The notes under the pieces were generated by a model. It searched no databases. It saw nothing but the letters and a program-made list of their open reading frames with translations, and had not been told where the DNA came from. A DNA stretch of 40,463 nucleotides from a virus. This document shows positions 25,701 through 33,946 of the stretch, piece by piece (position 1 is the stretch's first letter; each line of letters starts with the position of its first letter). The translations under genes were made by a program, and so were the position numbers. Where the stretch lies: positions 1 through 40,463 of IMG/VR virus record IMGVR_UViG_3300031669_000085; one strand, 5' to 3'.

Positions 25701-28700
25701 CGAGCGTCGTCAGTATGATGGACCAGTCGTCGATCTGGTGATCGACGGTCATCCATCGTTCACGCTTCCCGGCGCACTCGTCCATAATTGCATTCCGGCA
25801 TCAGAGAAGATGGCGCGAGGAAAGCACCTTCCCGGTCTCGTTGCCGACGAGGCGTCAATAGTTCCCGGGACTCTCATATGGACTCGTCGCGGGGTCGTTC
25901 CTATAGAGACCATCGTTACCGACGACATTGTACTCGCTGCCGATGGACAGTGGCGAAAAGTCGTTGCTACTACGAGTCATCCGTATTCCGGAAAGATTGT
26001 AAAACTCACTGGTTGCGGTGATGGGATCGGGGCATGGATTACCGAGGAGCATCGAGTATTTGGCGCTACCGGTATCGGGGTAACGCGAGTTTTGAATGAT
26101 CGCGTATACGCGTCATTTGACACGGCACTTCCATCGTCAGACTGGCACCGAGCATGGGACTATGATGTAGGCGACGTGCTGTCTTATCCGCGCCCCCAGC
26201 GAGTTGGAAATCTCCCTGAATTTCTCGTGTCGGGCGACCCCCAGCTCTGGCGGTTTCTTGGGTACTGGTGCGGAGATGGCGGAGCGCCGGTAACGAAAAC
26301 GGACAATTATCCGATCAAGCTTCATCTCGACACAGCGAAGTCGTTTTTCGTTAATGATGCGCTTGAGTGCATGTCGCACGTTCTCAATAGATGGGTCCGA
26401 ACTGAGACGTCCCCGTCACGCTCGAACTCAATTGATCTGGTCGTATCGAGTTGTAAAGAATGGTGGGAGCGGCTTAGAAACCTCGTTGGCATGCAGGACG
26501 ATCGTGGAATTCCGCTTGAATGGCTTGAGGCCGCGTCGGACGACGACCTACGGAATTTCATGATAGGACTCCTGCGAACGGACGGGGGTCCGGCGTTTAG
26601 ACCCGACGGCGTCTTATCGAAATGGTCGTGGACCGGAACATCCCAGCATCTTGCGGCAAATGTTATGTACTGTACAAGTCGCCTAGGAATTCCCGCATCT
26701 GTGGGAACACGCGGTTCGGCCAGGCACGGAATTCCGTCGAAGCCTCAGTGGGATGTCCACATTCGGTGGGACTACGCCAAGAAAATACTGCTTGACGAAG
26801 ATGTTGAGGGAATGCGCCTTCCAACGAAGGCAGTCAATCCGAAGCAGTGGTGCGATGAGTCGTTGTGGCATTCCGTTATTACAAAGATCGACGAAGATCA
26901 TTATGAGGGCACGGTCTACGATCTGCAGGTAGAGGGCAATCCATCATTCGGGTGCTTGCAACGGCTGATGCTCCACAACTGCCAGAACGACATCAACGCG
27001 GACACAACGTTCAAAGCCGCTATGCAGATGTCAATGTCAGAGCCCGATCACATGATCCTCTTATTGTCGACGTTTCATCATCCCGTCGGGCTGTTCCAAG
27101 AAGTCTGGGATACTGCTGAGTCCAAAGGCTTCGCTCGATATAAGTGGAACTGCGTACTGCCGGATACGTGGATGCTCACGTCGAGCGGATTCCGGCAAGC
27201 TAAGTCGGTGATTGCTGGCGACTCTGTGCTTTCGGAGGACGGTAATTTTCATCTTGTTGAACGATCTTGGTCGCAGACCAGCGCGAAAGACGTAGTCAAG
27301 GTTGTTCCGTACGGCTGGTTCACGGGATTTGAGGTAACGCACGATCACAAGTTACTGGTAATGCGGGATGGTACAAGGCAGTGGATAACTGCTGATGCAC
27401 TGAGAGCAGAATCTGACTTGCTCGTGTTCCCGACAGGACACCTGTCCGATGCAATACAGAAGGTTAATCTCAGTTACGAGGACGCACGTTTCGCGAGTGA
27501 TCGGGTGGACCAAGTTTTAGACATGACGCCCGATCTTGCGCGATTGGTGGGATATTGGCTGGGGGATGGGTGTCTTGATGGCGAAAAGGTCGTGGCGTCG
27601 TTCGGAGATCCCGAGAAGTACAAGGACGATTACATTGCTCTTGTGAAGTCCCTATTCTCGCGAACAGTAACTGTAGATAAGGATGTGCCGAATGAGCGAG
27701 GCCAATTCCAACATCGGGGATTCGTTAAATGGCTGAGTGAGAATGCGCGAGACGAAAACGGCGCGAAAGGACTCAGTTGGAGCATTTTCAATTCGTTGAC
27801 GCGAGAGGCGGCGGAGCAACTGGTAATCGGGTTGTTGCGGACAGCCGGTAACGTGTCGCTCCACAGAAACAATGCGTTGAAGGTGTCGTTTGGTCAAGTG
27901 TCGCAATTGCTATCTCAACAGATGTTCATGTTGCTTGCGAGACTCGGTTACCATCCGTCATTAGGCAGGAGGAAGCAACGAGACTCTGTGTATAATGACC
28001 GGGTAATCAGTGGCGACGACTACTGGGAAATCTACGTAAACGGAGATGGCGCATGTTCACTTGCTGAGTTGCTCGGTATGACATTCCGCGAAGCTCGCTC
28101 CGTGCGAGCGAAATTCAAGATTGTCGGCGATGAGCAGCTTGTGAGAATCCGAAAGATCGAGCGCCGATCTTACGTTGGACCGGTGTTTGATTTTGCCGTA
28201 CGTGACGTGCATTCGTTCGCTTTTCCGTGGGCGATTGCGCACAACTGTTTCGATGTCATGAAGACGTGCGATGCAGGTTTAGATGGGGCTACGCCAGAAG
28301 ATCCAGATGCGCTGACTTTCTGCCAAACGTCATGTCCGCTTACCGTGAAAGAACCGCTATACGACGAGAATGATCAACTTATCGGCCACCGATTCAATGG
28401 ATGCAATGGAACGTCGAGACACTCAAATGGATTCCTTCCACGCGACAATGTGATCAACGCACTCGTGTTGAATGAAGGATCAGAGATCTTCCGAGTCGAG
28501 TTTGCTTGCGAACGCCCGCAGTTCAGTGGTCCGATCTACGGACTAGCGGCAATTGAGAACGCACTTACTGATGAAATGGAGATTGATGATACCGAGACTA
28601 CCCTAGTCGGAATTGACTGGGGCGTTACCGAGGGATCACTCGTTCTCGGGAAGGATTCGGTGGCTAATGGACCTCAGGTCATCGAGACAAAATTCCTGTC

Positions 28701-29190
28701 GGTTAAACTAGTCTCCGAATACATCAAGGTTCTATCCGACTGGCAAGATGAGTATGGAAAACTTGAAATCTACGCCGACTCCTCACACCAATTCAATATT
28801 GGAGACCTTGAAGAAGTTGGATTCGAGGTTACGCCAATCGATTTCGCGACAATGAAGGAGTACGGGATAGGAAACCTCCTCAAGATGTTCATGTATGGGA
28901 AGATAAAGATTCTCGACGACAACACCCATCTCGTTGACCAACTGAAGTCATACCGAAAAGATCCGAAGACTGGCAAGCCGATCAAAATCAACGATCACGG
29001 GCCTGACGCATTGTTATGTATGACGATCACTATCGATTTTCTAGAACGATGGAGTGATCTGATCACGGCACGTGCTCAAGGTATTACTCGAAATAAAGTG
29101 CTAAAAACTATGAATGAACTAGGCATTCAATCCGATTCTAATGTTGACGAAAAACCCGTTGACAGAGATAGTGGTGTAATGATATTCTGA
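22798..29190 (+). CDS. terL: Terminase large subunit with four inteins
   Basis: 2130 codons; about 611 residues after removal of four inteins. ATG 22798 overlaps the small subunit stop. The ATPase is broken at active sites: Walker A (KGRG/CGGSLCAA, intein 1), an internal position (VQLK/CIPASEK, intein 2), Walker B (LVADEA/CQND, intein 3) and a downstream motif (KWN/CFDVMK, intein 4). The C-terminal RNase H-like nuclease has GIDWG at about 1938-1942, ADSSHQF, and DHGPDALL near 2080. It packages DNA into proheads via the portal and needs correct splicing of all four inteins. Confidence 0.95.
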   Translation: MSPAETPKSKKRVAVGNKILSRRQQLMFSKKLSELEAIERELQRRTNLTNPMVYGLPDLLFGKDEEPGVLNESTGEVERQIRAIPESDDEYRERQNAAVKNIIETHLHFTKDGRQIDIRFIDKQVAFISDFFFGRVKRGILWKGRGCLTPENLVVSNRGLIPISKLTADDLVINRDGRLTEVVDVVPRKYRGKIVRLEINGNGQKLGFTPDHLVLGIRTSRCNQKEGNCGRTVCTNLCTRSCPNRFWETYREDWIEAGSLRKGDLVFVPSPVTNPEARNISFSGCANQHWTGSCSFPMNDEFFRLLGYWLAEGDAHVPGRRVRLAFESGKDDRFIADAVQIVDALMGLKAGIEEDGRKKSVIIHSAGLAKVLSSFGKVRSKGVPLQFLSKASNSQLRNLVVGMLRGDGHWDGTSIRASWCSPLVAADFMYACWRLGFTPSCRIVEGQDREGFLVNRSGDQFYLQIGGHPGRELAKLAWEVDAAPLQNDPMNTQRRWFREGKVFSRVDKVSTEDYDGDVWDIEVAEGSSFCLPYLVAHNCGGSLCAAILIWLTMIYKNMSFIDLGGSMEQSRVVYEYVCAFWDCIPNMRERLLSKDPLISMTKLITGVQLKCIVPGTLVLTDRGIIPVESVVVGDRVIAGDGRFSSVKMTITRRHRGDVVRVVPVGYGRGFETTLDHQIWAMKVARPVRHALQRGEAVDEIPKADWIEAQDLEIGDVLPVPKLRTDPSPKTLILEDLRSRRRGPKPLISIPITPDFYRLLGYVLADGSSHKQWINIAFGDHETANIDDCVRLVRSCLDRKACVLSRPDKAIKIVHFSFMAFAQWLRDNCGKREEKELPLWLLEQATDIEIREFVVGAVRGDGGFNESVSESGTKRKMQFTNTSSKLTQSVMLACHRLGLVGGLILPKSRKSTIRGKEFVSKQQYNWQITGTACDQLATMLGQEWKSEKSKSFQQGWHDDTHVYRPIKKIERRQYDGPVVDLVIDGHPSFTLPGALVHNCIPASEKMARGKHLPGLVADEASIVPGTLIWTRRGVVPIETIVTDDIVLAADGQWRKVVATTSHPYSGKIVKLTGCGDGIGAWITEEHRVFGATGIGVTRVLNDRVYASFDTALPSSDWHRAWDYDVGDVLSYPRPQRVGNLPEFLVSGDPQLWRFLGYWCGDGGAPVTKTDNYPIKLHLDTAKSFFVNDALECMSHVLNRWVRTETSPSRSNSIDLVVSSCKEWWERLRNLVGMQDDRGIPLEWLEAASDDDLRNFMIGLLRTDGGPAFRPDGVLSKWSWTGTSQHLAANVMYCTSRLGIPASVGTRGSARHGIPSKPQWDVHIRWDYAKKILLDEDVEGMRLPTKAVNPKQWCDESLWHSVITKIDEDHYEGTVYDLQVEGNPSFGCLQRLMLHNCQNDINADTTFKAAMQMSMSEPDHMILLLSTFHHPVGLFQEVWDTAESKGFARYKWNCVLPDTWMLTSSGFRQAKSVIAGDSVLSEDGNFHLVERSWSQTSAKDVVKVVPYGWFTGFEVTHDHKLLVMRDGTRQWITADALRAESDLLVFPTGHLSDAIQKVNLSYEDARFASDRVDQVLDMTPDLARLVGYWLGDGCLDGEKVVASFGDPEKYKDDYIALVKSLFSRTVTVDKDVPNERGQFQHRGFVKWLSENARDENGAKGLSWSIFNSLTREAAEQLVIGLLRTAGNVSLHRNNALKVSFGQVSQLLSQQMFMLLARLGYHPSLGRRKQRDSVYNDRVISGDDYWEIYVNGDGACSLAELLGMTFREARSVRAKFKIVGDEQLVRIRKIERRSYVGPVFDFAVRDVHSFAFPWAIAHNCFDVMKTCDAGLDGATPEDPDALTFCQTSCPLTVKEPLYDENDQLIGHRFNGCNGTSRHSNGFLPRDNVINALVLNEGSEIFRVEFACERPQFSGPIYGLAAIENALTDEMEIDDTETTLVGIDWGVTEGSLVLGKDSVANGPQVIETKFLSVKLVSEYIKVLSDWQDEYGKLEIYADSSHQFNIGDLEEVGFEVTPIDFATMKEYGIGNLLKMFMYGKIKILDDNTHLVDQLKSYRKDPKTGKPIKINDHGPDALLCMTITIDFLERWSDLITARAQGITRNKVLKTMNELGIQSDSNVDEKPVDRDSGVMIF
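23236..24411 (+). mobile_element. Terminase intein 1 (Walker A site)
   Basis: 392 residues; Cys1 (CLTPENLVVSNRGLIPI) to ...CLPYLVAHN before Cys. LAGLIDADG-type endonuclease motifs LLGYWLAEG and VVGMLRGDG each retain an acidic residue. A Cys-rich insert (CNQKEGNCGRTVCTNLCTRSC) suggests a metal site. Confidence 0.92.
24628..25788 (+). mobile_element. Terminase intein 2
   Basis: 387 residues; Cys1 (CIVPGTLVLTDRGIIPVE) to ...TLPGALVHN before Cys. Endonuclease motifs LLGYVLADG and VVGAVRGDG keep both Asp residues. Confidence 0.92.
25855..26979 (+). mobile_element. Terminase intein 3 (Walker B site)
   Basis: 375 residues; begins with Ser (SIVPGTLIWTRRGVVPIE), an allowed but less common first residue, and ends ...RLMLHN before Cys. 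Motifs FLGYWCGDG and MIGLLRTDG retain Asp. Sits directly after DEA. Confidence 0.92.
27151..28245 (+). mobile_element. Terminase intein 4, endonuclease probably inactive
   Basis: 365 residues; Cys1 (CVLPDTWMLTSSGFRQAK) to ...FPWAIAHN before Cys. First motif LVGYWLGDG is intact, but the second reads VIGLLRTAG, with Ala where the catalytic Asp should be. Confidence 0.92.
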
Positions 29191-29239
29191 CGTCGGTAGG
29201 CTACATCCACCTCAACTTGTTTCTTGAAAGGGGCTGGCG

Positions 29240-29575
29240 ATGGACGAAGGTAAGAGTGTTTTCAAGGGCATCTTCGTTACTCCTTCTGTGAAGGGGTCGT
29301 TGGGACTCGTCGAGAAGGACGCCGCCTCGGCTGAAGCCCCGGTTGTTGAAGAGACGAAGGTCGAAGAGACGTCGACCGAAAAGCCAGAGGCTGAAGAGAC
29401 TAAGGCTGAAGAGACGGTCGAAGAAAAGGTCGAAGAAAAGGTCGAAGAGAAGGTCGAAGAAAAGGTCGAAGAGACTAAGGCTGAAGAGCCAAAGGCTGAA
29501 GAGAAATCCGAAGAAGCTCTGGTTGCTGAGGAGAAGAAGGACGAGACGACAGCCGAAGCGAAGCCGGCTGAGTAG
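29240..29575 (+). CDS. Acidic repeat protein
   Basis: 111 residues, ATG 29240 with AAAGGGG upstream. The N-terminus (GKSVFKGIFVTPSVKGSLGLVE) is followed by a long Glu/Lys/Ala/Thr run with four nearly identical EEKV units encoded by 12-nt repeats, likely an extended or coiled structure. This may be a prohead-scaffold-like or linker protein; similar low-complexity proteins sit beside portal genes in large phages. The repeats suggest length variation. The antisense strand has open frames only because of the repeat. Confidence 0.7.
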   Translation: MDEGKSVFKGIFVTPSVKGSLGLVEKDAASAEAPVVEETKVEETSTEKPEAEETKAEETVEEKVEEKVEEKVEEKVEETKAEEPKAEEKSEEALVAEEKKDETTAEAKPAE

Positions 29576-29598
29576 TCCAATCGATTGGATTCGACTCC

Positions 29599-30282
29599 AT
29601 GCCGGTTGTACGATGCCAGCTTGATGGAAAACCGGGATTCAAATGGGGTCCGCTGGGAAAATGTTACACGTATGTTTCCGGCGACGAAGCGTCTCGTAGA
29701 CGTGCTCAAGCTCAAGCGAATGCGCAAGGAGTAGCGGCACGAGCAGGCGGGTATACTGGCAAGGAGACTTGCATGACCTGTGGCACGCAAGATACGGCTC
29801 TCGCTATCTCTTTCTTCCAAGAACCAAAGAAGTGCTGTTTCGACTCGATGGTTCCTTGGACTGTTTATGGCGAAGCGCAGAAGCTAAAGTGCGTCAACTG
29901 TGGGAACGTCCTCTCTAGTATTCGTGTGGAGAAGGGGTCGTTCATTGCCGACGACTATCGCAATGTTTGCGCCTACCTACTTCGTAAGCAGGTATTCGGA
30001 ACTCGCGACGACGCTGACAAGTGGCTTCGCAACAACTCATTTGTCCGTCGCTACAACGCTGCTCGACAGCAGGTTGTAGAGATCGACGTCGTTCGTGAGA
30101 CTGAGACCGCTTGGGCTGTGATCAGCCGACCCTACGACTGGTTCGCTCGCGGAACTCTCAAGGCCATGTGGACCAGTATCGGAATCATTGTCGTCACCGG
30201 TAATCTCCGCGAGGACGTCGATGACAGAATTCCTACGGAAGCGGAGCTTTCAGCTACCGCTAATTTCGTGGAAAGGATCTAG
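29599..30282 (+). CDS. Conserved head-region protein with zinc-binding motif
   Basis: 227 residues, ATG 29599 (weak ribosome site). The N-terminal DGKPGFKWGPLGKCYTYVSGDEASRRRAQAQANAQG is a motif seen at the start of several phage head-gene products. CMTC at about 58-61 and CVNC at about 97-100 (about 35 residues apart) are probable zinc ligands. The rest is helical with no known fold. It lies between terminase and portal. Function unknown; a packaging or head accessory role is inferred from place only. Confidence 0.72.
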   Translation: MPVVRCQLDGKPGFKWGPLGKCYTYVSGDEASRRRAQAQANAQGVAARAGGYTGKETCMTCGTQDTALAISFFQEPKKCCFDSMVPWTVYGEAQKLKCVNCGNVLSSIRVEKGSFIADDYRNVCAYLLRKQVFGTRDDADKWLRNNSFVRRYNAARQQVVEIDVVRETETAWAVISRPYDWFARGTLKAMWTSIGIIVVTGNLREDVDDRIPTEAELSATANFVERI

Positions 30283-30284
30283 AA

Positions 30285-30656
30285 ATGGCGAAGAAGCTAG
30301 CAGATTTCGCGATGATGGGTCAGGGTACCGGCAGCCGCTCGAAGAAGGGCGACGTTGCGATGGGCGGTCGGGCAACTGCTGACGATCAGAAGAACACGGC
30401 AGGTTTCGCATCGGGGCGAAATCCTCTTCCGGGCGGGGCTCCTCGAATGAGTCAGGCTCCAGCTTCGACCAAGAACGCCAGTACCGGTGTTTCCGGGACG
30501 GCTCTTCCGGTCGGGAGCCAGCAGAACAGTGGTTCCAGTGTCGCACGCACCCTGAAGAACGCATCTCGTGGTGCATCGAACGCGACGCTTCCCCTCGGAA
30601 CTCAGCCGGTTAGCGGAAGTTCAGTCGCTCCGTCGCTGAAGAACGAGAAGAAGTAA
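30285..30656 (+). CDS. Ser/Gly/Ala-rich protein of unknown function
   Basis: 123 residues, ATG 30285 with AAAGGA upstream, two bases after the preceding stop. Low complexity with two similar segments (...STGVSGTALPVGSQQNSGSSVARTLKN... and ...GASNATLPLGTQPVSGSSVAPSLKN), an internal duplication of about 25 residues. Probably flexible. No family recognised. Confidence 0.7.
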   Translation: MAKKLADFAMMGQGTGSRSKKGDVAMGGRATADDQKNTAGFASGRNPLPGGAPRMSQAPASTKNASTGVSGTALPVGSQQNSGSSVARTLKNASRGASNATLPLGTQPVSGSSVAPSLKNEKK

Positions 30657-30660
30657 CCTC

Positions 30661-30873
30661 GTGTGCATGCCGTTCGAGTACAAACTCGTTCGGCTGTGTA
30701 TTGATCACGATGCTGAGTCACGGATGACCGCGCTCGGTGCTCGTGGATGGCGATTAGCTGGAATGGACGGCGGCTACGCGATATTCAGCCGCCGTCCTCC
30801 TAGTGCAATCGACCTCGATGTTCCACGAGTAGACCCGGACCGGTGTGAAATCGAGAAATCTGCCCGTGGGTGA
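30661..30873 (+). CDS. DUF4177-like small protein
   Basis: 70 residues, GTG 30661 or ATG 30667. PFEYKLVRLC...AESRMTALGARGWRLAGMDGGYAIFSRRPP fits the DUF4177 pattern (YEY...LNxLGxxGW...R), a small alpha/beta protein of unknown role. Its 3' end overlaps the annotated portal start by 29 nt. Confidence 0.72.
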   Translation: MCMPFEYKLVRLCIDHDAESRMTALGARGWRLAGMDGGYAIFSRRPPSAIDLDVPRVDPDRCEIEKSARG

Positions 30874-33800
30874 ATCTGTCACAGATATGGCTGTCGCCGA
30901 CCTCGTTAAAGAGGTGAGTGAAGAGCTTCCTATCGTAGCAGAACTCATTGGCGATGAGACCGAGAAGCTCGATATCACCATTGACGACATCATCAGCAAA
31001 AACATCAGCGGAGTCGTTCAACAGGAGATCGATATTCTTCAGGAGACGACGCTAGATCTCAAGAAGAAGGTTGTCTCGCCTCCATACGATCCATTGAAGC
31101 TCGCTCTCATGCTTGAGATCAATACTCGATTGATGCGAGCATGTCATCTTCGCGCTCGCAACACAATAGGTCTTGGGTGGGCGATTCAGCCAGTTCCTGC
31201 TGATCCTGACGAAGAGCAGGCTCCGGCAATTAATCAGAAGGAATATTCACGTCAGAAGAAGCTTCTTAAGAAGCTCTATTCTGATCCTACTCCAAATGCG
31301 GGAATGATGCCGGGGTCGGTGTCGACACCACTCGACTTCTCCGAAGTATCGTATCGGATGAAGGTCGATGAGGAGTCAACAGGAACCGGATACTATGAGA
31401 TTACCCGTGACAACAAGGGTGAGATCGACGGCATCTACAATATTCCTGCGCATACTGTTCGAGCCCTCAACTCTGGCGGCTTCGTTCAGATACGGGGAAG
31501 GAAGAAGAAGTTCTTCAAGCGCTTTGGAGACATTCGCGTCGTGTCGTCAGAATCGGGCGAGCAGGAATCAAATCTTTCGATAGAAAAGCGAGCAACTGAG
31601 CTTCTTCCGAATCTCATCTATAGCTCACGATCCTCCTTCTATGGAATTCCTCGCTGGATCTCAGCTGTTGCTGCTGTTCAGGGTTCGCGGCTAGCGGCCG
31701 TTCGAAATATGGCATTCTTCGAGAACGATGCGGTCGGGAGAATGGCCATAGTAGTATCTGGCGGAGCACTTACACAACAGTCAGTGCAGGACATCCGCAC
31801 ATTCGTGAATCGAGAGGGCAAAGGCGTCGAAAAGGCTCATCGCGTGATGGTGCTTCAGGCCGAACCCCGCCGAGTCATCAGCAGTAAGGGTGTCGGAACA
31901 AAGATCGATGTCGTGCCGCTGACAGTCGGTATCAGCGAAGATGCTTCGTTTGGTACATATCGCAGCGCGAACGACGAGGAGGTTCGAGAAGCATCCGGAC
32001 TTTCGTCACCATTCTTTACGTCTGAGGGCGTCAACCGTGCCTGCCTTGTTGGGGATACCCGACTTCCGTTGCTCGACGGCCGCACGCTGACGATGCGCGA
32101 GCTGGCTGATGAGCACGCTGACGAGAAGTTCTGGGTGTATGCGTGTGACGGCAGCAGGATTGTTCCCGGGTACGCCCACTCTCCGAGGAAGATGAGGGAC
32201 GATGCGCAGCTAGTTGAAGTTTTGCTTGATAACGGAGAGTCCATCAAGTGCACCCCAGACCACCTCTTTATGCTCAGAGACGGGTCTTACAAAGAGGCTC
32301 AGAAACTATCCTTCGGCGACCGGCTAATGCCCTTCCGACAGAAGATTCCTACGTCTGGGTTCAACATGGGCCATCGCTTCTATAAGATGCTGACAAAGGG
32401 CTGGGAGACTGTACATGCGATGGTTGCGCGGGAGTCTTTTGGGTACGCTCCTTCCGCAGATACGGTGATTCATCATCGAGACCTCAACAAGCTTAACAAT
32501 GTTCCGGATAACCTGACGGCAGAGACCCCGTCTTCTCACGCTGCAATTCACATGGCGCAGAGGATGGAGAATGAGGAGTTTTGTAGGAAGGCCGAGGAGG
32601 CGCGCAAAGCTGGCTGGGCTAGGTGGGCGGCTGAGAATCCTGAGAAGGTTAGTCAGATTGCACGGACTGCTTCTGATGCGCTACGAGAAAAGTGGGCTGA
32701 CGACGAGTTTCGGGAGAGAATGATCAAGATTTTCTGTGAGGCCCGGTCCAGCGACGATTGTCGACGAGCCTTCGTACAACGAATGCGTCCAATAATCACT
32801 TCCCCGGAATTTGTCCTCCGACTTACTGATCGTGTGCGCGCTCTGTGGAAGAGCCCCGCATTTAGGGAAAAGCAGCGCGCAGCAGTCTCTAATGCGGTTA
32901 AGGATCGCTGGAGCACTTACGAGGACGAGAAGTCTCGCGCACTTCAACCGATGCGAGATGCTCGGCGCAATGACGATGTTACGTTTGCCCAAATATGCTG
33001 TGCCGCTGCTCGCTCGTCTTCGTGGAAAGAGCTGTGTGGCGCAGTTGGGGCGAGTCGAAGTAGAGTCGTTCGAATACTTCGTGACAATGATACGACATAC
33101 GAAAACCTGAAGCGCGACAATCACAGAGTAGTGTCCGTGTCCGATGCCGGAACAGCTGACGTCTACGACATTACAGTGGATGACTATCACAACTTTGCTA
33201 CGATGGCGGGAGTGTTCGTACACAATTCGGCCAATGTTTTGAGGAAGATCACAATCGAACAGGATCTCATTCCAGATCTTCGTTCGCACCAGCACGTACT
33301 CAATAGGACGGTATCAAAGGACGTGTTGACAGCGTCATTGAGCGCGGCCCAACTGGGAAGATTTCAGCCCATCGCAGAACTTCGGTATCTCCCTCCTGCA
33401 AGTGTGGACGAACTTGAGGAGGCGCAGATTCAGGGCATGTATGCTCGTTCTGGTATTGTCACGATCAATGAGGCGAGACTTAAGCTTGGGCTCAAGGCGC
33501 TACCGCCAGACTTCGTATATGGGCAGCTTCCGTTGCCAATGGCGCTTAGTCTTCTTGAGATGGGACTTCTATATCAGGGAGCTATCACTTCGGATGGCGT
33601 TGAATCGTATGACGCTACCGTAGCTGCCGCGCAAGAGCAGGCACGCGTCGCCGCCGAAGCAAAGGCTACTGCAACGGCATCCGCTAAATCGGCGTCCTCC
33701 GAAGGAGCACCGCCTCCCCCAGCTGGAGCATCGGCACAGAAGTCTCTATATTCGTCCGAGAGTACCAAGCGGCTCGATAAGATCAATGAAATGACCGGCA

Positions 33801-33946
33801 TGGCAACTCGACTCAGGCATTTTCTCAAAGAGAAGCTCGGTCGAGATATGATTTCGGCTGAGATCATTTTCCAGAACCGCGCAGGTGAGACGGTTGACCG
33901 GATCTCGCTCGGGGATCTGAGCGACGAGGAGGATTCCAATGAATAA
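30845..33946 (+). CDS. Portal protein with one intein
   Basis: 1033 codons; about 638 residues after splicing. The N-extein (DPLKLALMLEINTRLMRACHLRARNTIGLGW..., with RNMAFFENDAVGRMAIVVSGG) and C-extein (SANVLRKITIEQDLIPDLRSHQHVLNR..., with EEAQIQGMYARSGIVTINEARLKLGL) show the core of HK97/SPP1-type portals. The portal forms the dodecameric DNA gate where terminase docks. GTG 30845 lacks a good ribosome site and overlaps the previous gene; GTG 30866 or ATG 30887 may be the real start. The stop overlaps the protease start by 8 nt. A low-complexity Ala/Glu run lies near the C-terminus. Confidence 0.9.
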   Translation: MKSRNLPVGESVTDMAVADLVKEVSEELPIVAELIGDETEKLDITIDDIISKNISGVVQQEIDILQETTLDLKKKVVSPPYDPLKLALMLEINTRLMRACHLRARNTIGLGWAIQPVPADPDEEQAPAINQKEYSRQKKLLKKLYSDPTPNAGMMPGSVSTPLDFSEVSYRMKVDEESTGTGYYEITRDNKGEIDGIYNIPAHTVRALNSGGFVQIRGRKKKFFKRFGDIRVVSSESGEQESNLSIEKRATELLPNLIYSSRSSFYGIPRWISAVAAVQGSRLAAVRNMAFFENDAVGRMAIVVSGGALTQQSVQDIRTFVNREGKGVEKAHRVMVLQAEPRRVISSKGVGTKIDVVPLTVGISEDASFGTYRSANDEEVREASGLSSPFFTSEGVNRACLVGDTRLPLLDGRTLTMRELADEHADEKFWVYACDGSRIVPGYAHSPRKMRDDAQLVEVLLDNGESIKCTPDHLFMLRDGSYKEAQKLSFGDRLMPFRQKIPTSGFNMGHRFYKMLTKGWETVHAMVARESFGYAPSADTVIHHRDLNKLNNVPDNLTAETPSSHAAIHMAQRMENEEFCRKAEEARKAGWARWAAENPEKVSQIARTASDALREKWADDEFRERMIKIFCEARSSDDCRRAFVQRMRPIITSPEFVLRLTDRVRALWKSPAFREKQRAAVSNAVKDRWSTYEDEKSRALQPMRDARRNDDVTFAQICCAAARSSSWKELCGAVGASRSRVVRILRDNDTTYENLKRDNHRVVSVSDAGTADVYDITVDDYHNFATMAGVFVHNSANVLRKITIEQDLIPDLRSHQHVLNRTVSKDVLTASLSAAQLGRFQPIAELRYLPPASVDELEEAQIQGMYARSGIVTINEARLKLGLKALPPDFVYGQLPLPMALSLLEMGLLYQGAITSDGVESYDATVAAAQEQARVAAEAKATATASAKSASSEGAPPPPAGASAQKSLYSSESTKRLDKINEMTGMATRLRHFLKEKLGRDMISAEIIFQNRAGETVDRISLGDLSDEEDSNE
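32042..33226 (+). mobile_element. Intein in the portal, with HNH endonuclease
   Basis: 395 residues; Cys1 (CLVGDTRLPLLDGRTLT) to ...FATMAGVFVHN before Ser. The inserted endonuclease is HNH (VIHHRDLNKLNNVPDNL) followed by NUMOD-like basic helices, unlike the LAGLIDADG inteins of the terminase. Confidence 0.92.

Noticed and set aside
29212-29820. 202-codon antisense frame opposite the EEKV repeat gene
   Set aside because: Its Ser/Phe-rich low-complexity product is a mirror of the Glu/Lys repeat on the + strand.
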